This document shows positions 1 through 3,691 of a stretch of 9,298 bases of DNA, one piece after another. A program made the translations under genes and the position numbers. Within the stretch, counting starts at the first letter, position 1. Each line of letters opens with the position of its first letter. The DNA is taken from the NCBI GenBank assembly GCA_021158305.1, contig JAGGUU010000132.1:1-9298 (forward strand). Reading direction: 5' to 3'. The notes under the pieces were generated by a model, which was not told where the DNA came from, did no database searches, and was given only the letters and a program-made list of their open reading frames with translations. This DNA comes from Candidatus Bathyarchaeota archaeon. Lineage in GTDB: Archaea > Thermoproteota > Bathyarchaeia > Bathyarchaeales > DTEX01.

Positions 1-71
1 CTTATGATTCCCATTTAAAGTCGCTAATAGATAACATAGTTACCTATATAAACATTATTCCAGGCATAAAA
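1..71. other. AT-rich left edge, no gene seen
   Basis: I see no coding frame of note here. It lies downstream of the small minus-strand membrane gene. A TATA-like string, ctatataaac, sits at about 47-56 and could be a promoter element for a gene off the edge in either direction, but nothing else supports that. Confidence 0.3.
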
Positions 72-260
72 TCACTCAGTTCTACAGTGAAGTAGTGAAT
101 CCGTTAATAACAAAGATTTCCGAAATGAGAAGGGGTACAAATCCAAAAAACCTAGATGAAGTTTAAACTTGACGAAAAGTTTGTAGTTAAGAATTAAATG
201 TACAATTAGTAGTAACGACATAATAAACCCAGATAACGTATGAAGATTTTCCAGTTTCAT
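72..260 (-). CDS. small membrane protein, resembles the last helix of DUF4405-type proteins
   Basis: This encodes 62 residues. One strongly hydrophobic segment covers roughly residues 9-30, flanked by His7 and His21 in the pattern HTLSGFIMSLLLIVH followed by LILNYK. From memory this resembles the closing helix of DUF4405-like cytochrome-b-type membrane proteins (H-x-x-x-G ... H-L-x-L-x-W/Y-K), where paired histidines may bind haem. The tail after residue 33 (basic, then FRKSLLLTDSLLHCRTE) matches nothing I know. Its ATG overlaps the TGA of the upstream minus-strand gene (ATGA), so translation is probably coupled. A TAA stands directly before the ATG in its own frame, so the two are not simply one frame broken further upstream. 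The gene could be real, or the decayed remnant of a longer gene. The family resemblance is inferred, not searched. Confidence 0.5.
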   Translation of the reverse strand: MKLENLHTLSGFIMSLLLIVHLILNYKLFVKFKLHLGFLDLYPFSFRKSLLLTDSLLHCRTE

Positions 261-520
261 TTACTCATTCCTAAAAAATTCCAGTCATAATTTTCAAGAG
301 TCACTAAAGCCTCGGTCTTGTTAGATTTTATAGTTCCCGCTGCCTTTTCTTCCGATGTCTTCTGAGATTCATTGGGCTTCTCTTCCTCTCCGACTTCTTC
401 TGGAGCTCTAAGAAGATTCATGCCTATAACTAATTCTGCGAGGACAAGAATTAGAAGAAACGAGACATAAATGATGGTTCTCCTATACATTACAGAATAC
501 TTTTCAAGATTAAATCTCAT
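257..520 (-). CDS. small protein with one N-terminal membrane helix and an acidic linker
   Basis: This encodes 87 residues from the first ATG. Residues about 14-37 form one hydrophobic helix preceded by basic residues (MYRR), so the N-terminus is probably cytosolic. A charged, Glu/Lys-rich linker (about 40-70) follows, then a short aromatic C-terminus (ENYDWNFLGMSK). No family is recognised on its own. The stop codon overlaps the start of the next minus-strand gene, which supplies a second helix, so the two products could assemble or represent a split two-helix protein. The start is uncertain: a TATA box at 524-533 would put the transcription start near 502, inside the first ten codons, so the second Met (ATG at 488-490) may be the true start, giving 77 residues. 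Neither start has a clear Shine-Dalgarno sequence. Confidence 0.5.
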   Translation of the reverse strand: MRFNLEKYSVMYRRTIIYVSFLLILVLAELVIGMNLLRAPEEVGEEEKPNESQKTSEEKAAGTIKSNKTEALVTLENYDWNFLGMSK

Positions 521-523
521 GAA

Positions 524-533
524 TAATATATTA
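524..533 (-). promoter_or_regulatory. TATA box for the small membrane-gene pair
   Basis: The perfect palindrome taatatatta lies about 25 bases upstream of a transcription start predicted near 502. On the minus strand it is preceded by CGACAAG, which could act as a BRE. It is too close to the ATG at 520 but well placed for the ATG at 490. Confidence 0.4.
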
Positions 534-568
534 CTTGTCGATTATTCTTCTGCCAGGCAGGTGACAAG

Positions 569-617
569 CATCCCCTAGAGCCTTTAGAAGCAGCGATTTG
601 AAGCTTCTTAGGGATGG
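569..617 (-). repeat. nested inverted repeat just 3' of tRNA-Glu
   Basis: Two inverted repeats are nested. The outer arms are catcccctA at 569-577 and tagggatg at 609-616, pairing with one bulged C. The inner arms are a perfect six-base pair, agaagc (586-591) and gcttct (603-608), around an 11-base loop. The structure begins four bases after the encoded CCA of the tRNA. It could be a trailer hairpin guiding 3' processing or termination, or a small RNA. A smaller palindrome, ctgccaggcag, lies at 550-560. Role unknown. Confidence 0.4.
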
Positions 618-620
618 TTT

Positions 621-714
621 TGGTGCTCCGGCCGGGATTTGAACCCGGGTCTGCGGCTTTCTCCCTTTTTTGGTCGAGAGGCCGCCATACTTGGCCGGAC
701 TATACTACCGGAGC
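621..714 (-). tRNA. tRNA-Glu (CTC) with intron and encoded CCA
   Basis: A full cloverleaf can be folded by hand. The acceptor arm is GCTCCGG/CCGGAGC with discriminator A at 624 and encoded CCA at 621-623. The D-arm contains AGTCCGGCCAA, the anticodon stem is GCGGC/GCCGC, and the T-arm is CCGGG TTCAAAT CCCGG. Between the anticodon-stem strands lie 23 bases rather than 7. The loop reads C-T-CTC-G-A, giving anticodon CTC (676-678), which decodes GAG. The remaining 16 bases are an intron. Body and T-arm closely match archaeal tRNA-Glu as I remember it. The next gene upstream on the same strand is the histone, but a T-run and a separate TATA-like element make an independent transcript likely. Confidence 0.93.
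658..673 (-). other. 16-nt archaeal tRNA intron
   Basis: The intron reads CCAAAAAAGGGAGAAA on the minus strand, immediately after loop position 38. Because an A stands at both junctions, the boundaries could equally be shifted one base to 659-674, the canonical 37/38 site. Anticodon-loop TCTC can pair with intron GAGA, with a small CC/GG helix capped by six As, giving a relaxed rather than strict bulge-helix-bulge for the splicing endonuclease. Splicing restores a normal 7-base anticodon loop. Confidence 0.85.
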
Positions 715-726
715 GTCACGTTGTAG

Positions 727-745
727 AGACTATACTTTACAGTCT
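727..745. promoter_or_regulatory. palindrome over the tRNA-Glu promoter
   Basis: On the minus strand this reads AGACTGTA AAG TATAGTCT, a 19-base inverted repeat with one mismatch. It spans about 13-31 bases upstream of the mature tRNA 5' end, and its core, AAAGTATA, is the only TATA-like element available. It may be the tRNA TATA box, an operator overlapping it, or a chance palindrome. Confidence 0.4.
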
Positions 746-758
746 AACGTAACTAATG

Positions 759-764
759 AAAAAA
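759..764 (-). terminator. T-run terminator of the histone gene
   Basis: On the minus strand, six Ts follow AAGCCCCCCAA about 23 bases beyond the histone stop codon. A short U-tract of this kind is a usual archaeal terminator. It separates the histone transcript from the tRNA downstream. Confidence 0.5.
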
Positions 765-787
765 TTGGGGGGCTTCACATTTATTTT

Positions 788-1003
788 TTATCGTCCCAGT
801 ATCTTCTCCGCAGCCTTTCTTACATCCTCGGCCTTCACTGTTTTTCTGCCTGCGTGCATTGACCATTCTATCGCTTCCTTACCAATCTTCAGCCCTATAT
901 CTTCTAGAACCTTGCCCATTTCTATAGCAGCGGACTCGCTTACTCTTTCAGCTCCAGCCTTCTTAATCAGCCTATGCATGGCTGCTATTGCTAATTCGCC
1001 CAT
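788..1003 (-). CDS. archaeal histone (HMf-like)
   Basis: This is a DNA-wrapping chromatin protein of 71 residues, the usual size of a single histone fold with no tails. It is predicted to dimerise through the fold and stack into larger nucleosome-like fibres. Visible hallmarks are the N-terminal MGELAIAAMHRLIKKAG, the GAERVSESAA loop-helix junction (about 17-26), and the C-terminal HAGRKTVKAEDV (50-61), whose Arg-Lys-Thr contacts DNA in HMf-type histones. I chose the ATG at 1001-1003. An in-frame GTG at 1010-1012 would add three residues, but that stretch (GTGAT at 1008-1012) looks like a Shine-Dalgarno site four bases before the ATG, and the family normally starts close to the M-x-E-L position. 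It has its own TATA box and is divergent from the S17e gene. Confidence 0.96.
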   Translation of the reverse strand: MGELAIAAMHRLIKKAGAERVSESAAIEMGKVLEDIGLKIGKEAIEWSMHAGRKTVKAEDVRKAAEKILGR

Positions 1004-1041
1004 AACTATCACGCTTCTATAGCTCTATCTCTAAACAAGTC

Positions 1042-1049
1042 TTATTTAA
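1042..1049 (-). promoter_or_regulatory. TATA box of the histone gene
   Basis: On the minus strand this reads TTAAATAA, preceded by the A-rich GAAAAACG as a possible BRE. It predicts a transcription start near 1019 and a leader of about 16 bases to the ATG at 1003, enough to hold the GTGAT ribosome-binding site. Confidence 0.55.
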
Positions 1050-1084
1050 CGTTTTTCTAGTAAATAGGAGAAGTTTCGGAATTA

Positions 1085-1115
1085 TTTATAAATGTTCGCC
1101 TTAATCCTTATATAC
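1085..1115 (+). promoter_or_regulatory. candidate S17e promoter (two TATA-like boxes)
   Basis: Two TATA-like elements precede the S17e gene: tttataaa at 1085-1092, inside the palindrome atttataaat (1084-1093), and cttatatac at 1107-1115. They predict transcription starts near 1115 or 1138 and therefore a leader of roughly 60-80 bases, long by archaeal standards. The leader holds a small palindrome, ccagatgctgg (1153-1163), and two tiny upstream reading frames. Confidence 0.4.
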
Positions 1116-1197
1116 TCTATGTCATAATTGATTCAAAAAAGCATGTGGAGATCCAGATGCTGGTCATCAATAAACACTGATTAAGGATGATGAGATC

Positions 1198-1422
1198 TTG
1201 GGTAACGTACGGCCGGAAAGAGTTAAAAGAATCGCCCGTGAACTCCTGAGGAGATATCCGGATCGATTTACGGCTGATTATGAAGAGAATAAGAGGGTAC
1301 TTGTATCGCTGGTTAACATATCTTCTAAGAAGCTCAGGAACACGATCGCTGGATACATAACCGGGCTTGTCGCGGCCTCCTCACCGGCTGGGGCTGGAGA
1401 AGCAGAGAAGCAGAGTCAGTAA
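1198..1422 (+). CDS. rps17e: 30S ribosomal protein S17e (eS17)
   Basis: This is a small-subunit ribosomal protein shared by archaea and eukaryotes. It has 74 residues. The conserved core is clear: MGNVRPERVKRIARELL, then YPDRFTADYEENK (20-32), and KKLRN-IAGYITG (44-56). The last 15 or so residues (SSPAGAGEAEKQSQ) form a flexible, low-complexity tail beyond the usual core. The start is TTG at 1198. The family begins MG-x-VR, no ATG is available in frame before the upstream TAA at 1171, and ggatga at 1185-1190 can serve as a Shine-Dalgarno site seven bases upstream. The 3' end overlaps that of the convergent nucS gene by seven bases. Confidence 0.95.
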   Translation: MGNVRPERVKRIARELLRRYPDRFTADYEENKRVLVSLVNISSKKLRNTIAGYITGLVAASSPAGAGEAEKQSQ

Positions 1423-2192
1423 TATTCTTCGAGGCTGAGAAGCCTTCTCTTGGCGAGAACCTCAGCGCATTTTTTCGGGTTTAAACGTTTAAACTCAAGT
1501 CCCAGAGTAATCAGGGTTTTATGAGCTTGTCTCGCTATTTTAGGAGCTACAAGTATTCCCCTAACCTTTCGGCCATGTTCGCTCTTAAGCGAGTTCACGT
1601 ATTTTGAGAGTTGAAGAACAGCCTCTTTTCCCGCCGTTCTTCTCTTAATCTCTATGACTACGAGTCTTCCATCTCTGTCAATCCCATAGACATCTACGAA
1701 TCCAGGCTCAACTTTCTTCTCATACGCTATGATCCGCAGGTCATCCTCTATTAGGGAAGGCTGATTTATGATTGCCTTCTGCATCTCTTCTTCACTTGCG
1801 TGGAGGGAGAATTCCCCCTTATCCGCGAGACTCATCGCCGCTAGAAAATATATTTTGTCGAAGAAGACCTGCAGTATCTCTCTCGGTTTTCTCCTGACCG
1901 CCTTGATGAAGAATACGTCTTCTTCAATTCCGGAGTGGAATATGCATCCGGGTGGTTGCCAATTAACGGGTTCGTATCCCCTGGGCCTATGCACGAGTAC
2001 GGAGCCGTCTTCTTTTATGATCAGGATTCTCTCACCCGGATTCAGAATAGACCTTGCTCTTCCCTGATAGTTAACCCAGCAGTTGCCCACAATCATCAAT
2101 GTTTTCCGCCGGGATAGCGCTGACTTAACGGCTTCAGCGGCTTCCTCTCTCGTTGGAGTCTCCAGAATAGTGACTAACTCTTTGTTAGACAA
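1416..2192 (-). CDS. nucS: endonuclease NucS/EndoMS (mismatch-specific)
   Basis: NucS cleaves both strands at mismatches (notably G-T, G-G and T-T) and branched or single-stranded DNA, and acts with the PCNA clamp. It is the archaeal alternative to MutS/MutL. Length is 258 residues, typical for the family. The N-terminal DNA-binding domain (about 1-120) shows GNCWVNYQGRA (36-46) and HRPRGYEPVNWQPPG (68-82). The C-terminal RecB-like nuclease domain has Asp167 in VDVYG, the Glu181-x-Lys183 pair in IEIKRR, and Gln194 with Tyr198 further on, all in the expected order. The last eight residues, LLSLEEYY, resemble a PCNA-interacting motif with the leading Gln replaced. The start is TTG; the next in-frame ATG would delete part of the DNA-binding domain. 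Its 3' end overlaps the S17e gene; its 5' end faces the methyltransferase gene. Confidence 0.93.
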   Translation of the reverse strand: MSNKELVTILETPTREEAAEAVKSALSRRKTLMIVGNCWVNYQGRARSILNPGERILIIKEDGSVLVHRPRGYEPVNWQPPGCIFHSGIEEDVFFIKAVRRKPREILQVFFDKIYFLAAMSLADKGEFSLHASEEEMQKAIINQPSLIEDDLRIIAYEKKVEPGFVDVYGIDRDGRLVVIEIKRRTAGKEAVLQLSKYVNSLKSEHGRKVRGILVAPKIARQAHKTLITLGLEFKRLNPKKCAEVLAKRRLLSLEEYY

Positions 2193-2251
2193 GAGTCTTC
2201 GCCGAATAATCTTTTAACATGCCTAGCATAATTAGTCTTTTGGGATGAAAG
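2193..2251. promoter_or_regulatory. short divergent promoter region, nucS / methyltransferase
   Basis: This 59-base AT-rich spacer must hold both promoters. On the minus strand TTAAAAG (2211-2217) and TAATTATG (about 2227-2234) are TATA-like; the second gives a leader of about a dozen bases to the TTG of nucS. The plus-strand promoter is less clear; gggatga (2242-2248) may be the ribosome-binding site for the methyltransferase. Confidence 0.3.
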
Positions 2252-2857
2252 GTGCCTGGGAATTCTTGGAGCATAAAGAAGAGCACTATTGAATATTATG
2301 ATAGATTAGCGGATATTTATGATTCTCTCTATGGCGGAGAGCAAAAGGCGAAGATTAAGATCATCTTCAAGGTTATGAATGCTGAAGCCGGAGGGTTAGT
2401 GCTAGATATAGGTTGCGGCACAGGACTCCTGATGGAGTACTTAGTTGCAGATTCAGGATGCTTAGTCGGCGTCGACTTATCCGTAAAGTCTCTCAGAAGA
2501 GCTAGGGAACGTTTACGCCGCCTTGAAGCTGAACAAGATGTCTCACTGATACGGGCGGATGCTGAGAACCTTCCTTTCAGAAACGAAGTCTTCGACAAGA
2601 TTTTCGCATTGACGCTTCTCCAGAACACTCCATCCCCACGTAGAGCTTTAAGGGAGATCATTAGAGTTGCTAAGGATAAGTCTCAAGCCATCGTCACCGG
2701 CTTGAGAAAATACTTCACAATCGATGAGTTCCGCGGATTAATCAGTAGCTTTGGAGAATATGAGTTATTCCCTGAGAGCCACGACTTCATCGCTGTTTTG
2801 AAAGTTGATAAGCAAAGAATAAATATTGGCTCAGAGAAGAATAGGATGGGTGAATAA
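2252..2857 (+). CDS. class I SAM-dependent methyltransferase, substrate unknown
   Basis: This 201-residue protein has a single Rossmann-type methyltransferase domain of the UbiE/Methyltransf_11 style. Motif I, VLDIGCGTGLL (50-60), binds the SAM methionine end; the acidic end of strand 2 is VGVDLS (72-77), which holds the ribose hydroxyls; RADAENLPF (101-109) marks the adenine-binding loop; and KIFALTLLQNTPSPRRALRE (116-135) is motif IV with the following helix. The family is clear but the substrate is not. The start is GTG at 2252. The ATG seven bases earlier is in another frame and soon meets a stop. The gene ends one base before the S30e start codon, so the two are almost certainly co-transcribed, which hints at a translation-linked substrate. 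That last step is inference only. Confidence 0.85.
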   Translation: MPGNSWSIKKSTIEYYDRLADIYDSLYGGEQKAKIKIIFKVMNAEAGGLVLDIGCGTGLLMEYLVADSGCLVGVDLSVKSLRRARERLRRLEAEQDVSLIRADAENLPFRNEVFDKIFALTLLQNTPSPRRALREIIRVAKDKSQAIVTGLRKYFTIDEFRGLISSFGEYELFPESHDFIAVLKVDKQRINIGSEKNRMGE

Positions 2858-2858
2858 T

Positions 2859-3020
2859 ATGCCTACTCATGGAAGTCTCTCAAAGGCTGGTAAGGTTCGT
2901 TCGCAGACTCCTAAGATAGAGCCTATTCCGAAGACTAGGAAACCCCCCAGAGTTAGGGTTAGGAGGAGCTACGTGAAGAGAATAATCCTTCATCGTAGAC
3001 CTGGACAGAACTGGATATGA
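2859..3020 (+). CDS. rps30e: 30S ribosomal protein S30e (eS30)
   Basis: This is a short, very basic small-subunit ribosomal protein, the archaeal counterpart of the S30 part of eukaryotic FAU. It has 53 residues, the usual size. The sequence starts MPTHGSLSKAGKVR, the family signature, followed by a Pro/Lys linker (TPKIEPIPKTRKPPRVRVRR, 17-36) and a basic C-terminus, YVKRIILHRRPGQNWI. I used the ATG at 2859 rather than the longer open frame, because the Met-Pro-Thr-His-Gly start is conserved and gggtga (2848-2853) is a good Shine-Dalgarno site five bases before it. That site lies inside the end of the methyltransferase gene, with one base between stop and start, so translation is probably coupled. 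Confidence 0.95.
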   Translation: MPTHGSLSKAGKVRSQTPKIEPIPKTRKPPRVRVRRSYVKRIILHRRPGQNWI

Positions 3021-3023
3021 ACC

Positions 3024-3033
3024 TTTTTCTTTT
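3024..3033 (+). terminator. T-rich terminator after S30e
   Basis: The tract tttttctttt begins four bases after the S30e stop codon. An uninterrupted pyrimidine tract at this place is a typical archaeal transcription end and closes the methyltransferase-S30e unit. Confidence 0.55.
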
Positions 3034-3081
3034 CCCTCTAAAAATTGAAGAAATAAGAATGGAATTTTAGGGGTTTTCGGT

Positions 3082-3195
3082 TCATCCTTTTCCAAACTTG
3101 TCACCGCACATCTCTTTAGTGAAGCCTTTATTATTGGGCTTGAGAAATACATCATTTCTCGCATCCCGCCTCCATTCTTTCATAGACTCCATCAT
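3082..3195 (-). CDS. possible 37-residue protein, unrecognised
   Basis: A minus-strand frame too short for most gene callers lies in the otherwise empty 3021-3374 gap. From the first ATG it encodes 37 residues, beginning MMESMKEWRRDARNDVF and continuing with LKPNNKGF, KEMCGDKFGKG. The highly charged composition (many Lys, Arg, Asp, Glu) and lack of the Leu/Ser-rich look of shadow frames make it look coding. The frame is open for only another 12 codons upstream. Met4 (ATG at 3181-3183) is an alternative start, since AATAAAAAT at about 3207-3215 could be a TATA box 25 or so bases before it. A T-rich stretch follows the stop codon. There is no strong Shine-Dalgarno site and I recognise no family. 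It may be a genuine small protein, the tail of a decayed gene, or chance. Confidence 0.3.
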   Translation of the reverse strand: MMESMKEWRRDARNDVFLKPNNKGFTKEMCGDKFGKG

Positions 3196-3374
3196 GCATG
3201 GATCTTCATTTTTATTGGAGAGAACCCTCCTCTAGATGATCTTCCTTCTAACCAAAATCCCGTCGCAAAAGATGGAGCTCCCGAAGTCTCCTTAATGAAT
3301 TAGGCGAATGACCACTATTATTAGGGGGAGAGGATACTGAATTAAGAATTGCTTGTTACTTCTTCTCTGTTTAG
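3196..3374. other. intergenic remainder, nothing firm
   Basis: Beyond the possible small gene and the S30e terminator I see no supported feature here. The plus strand is open without any ATG, GTG or TTG for about 80 codons (3049-3300, with one ATG just before its stop), but its translation matches nothing I know. A near-palindrome around catgcatg lies at 3194-3201. Confidence 0.3.
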
Positions 3375-3578
3375 CTATTCACTCTTCCCTTCTTCGATGG
3401 AGTATCTGCGTGTTTTCGGATCGCTGGAGATCATCTCATTCTCGAAGAGTTTACGTAGCGACCTGAATACTGTCTTCGGCTTCAGCTCTAGCCTTTCAGC
3501 AATCTCATATAGCGTAAGCGGCCCATTCCTGCTCAGGAGATCAAGTATCCTTTTATCCGTCTTATTCAGCCTGACCAT
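3375..3578 (-). CDS. small winged-helix transcription regulator
   Basis: This encodes 67 residues from the ATG at 3576-3578, or 71 from the in-frame GTG at 3588-3590. The sequence is one winged helix-turn-helix domain: helix 1 LNKTDKRILDLLSRNG, helix 2 LTLYEIAERLEL, recognition helix KPKTVFRSLRKLFENEMI, then a short wing, SSDPKTRRYSI. This is the MarR/ArsR/Lrp-type arrangement with no ligand-binding domain, so it probably acts as a dimer on nearby DNA. A TATA box at 3605-3612 predicts a transcription start near 3582, which favours the ATG with an almost leaderless message. It is divergent from the radical SAM gene, 114 bases away, which is therefore a candidate target. Which signal it senses cannot be seen. 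Confidence 0.82.
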   Translation of the reverse strand: MVRLNKTDKRILDLLSRNGPLTLYEIAERLELKPKTVFRSLRKLFENEMISSDPKTRRYSIEEGKSE

Positions 3579-3604
3579 TTCATTCTTCACTCATTTTACA
3601 AACT

Positions 3605-3622
3605 CATATATCAGACTTTTCG
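3605..3622 (-). promoter_or_regulatory. BRE and TATA box of the winged-helix gene
   Basis: On the minus strand CGAAAAG (3616-3622) followed by GATATATG (3605-3612) makes a good BRE-TATA pair. The predicted start near 3582 leaves a leader of only a few bases to the ATG at 3578. Confidence 0.55.
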
Positions 3623-3691
3623 TTTATCATGATTGAGAATTTAGAGAGATGGAATTAATCCTGTAAGTTTCATATCCCGTAGTGAGGAGAA

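Noticed and set aside
257..275. Programmed frameshift at the T6 run joining the two small membrane genes.
   Set aside because: In the second gene's frame a TAA stands immediately before its ATG, after the T-run, so slippage at the run would terminate. ATGA coupling is simpler.
614..1022. Plus-strand open frames across the tRNA and histone genes.
   Set aside because: One runs through the tRNA and both are antisense to the histone, whose motifs are unmistakable.
1187..1193. Perfect C-box sequence atgatga, with ctga nearby, suggesting a C/D box guide RNA.
   Set aside because: No properly spaced C'/D' pair or terminal stem is visible, and the match lies in the S17e ribosome-binding region, where gatga-type strings are expected.
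3049..3300. Plus-strand frame open for 84 codons in the gap after S30e.
   Set aside because: It lacks any ATG, GTG or TTG until the last codons and its translation is hydrophobic/Ser/Pro-rich without a family look. It is probably the antisense shadow of the possible small minus-strand gene.
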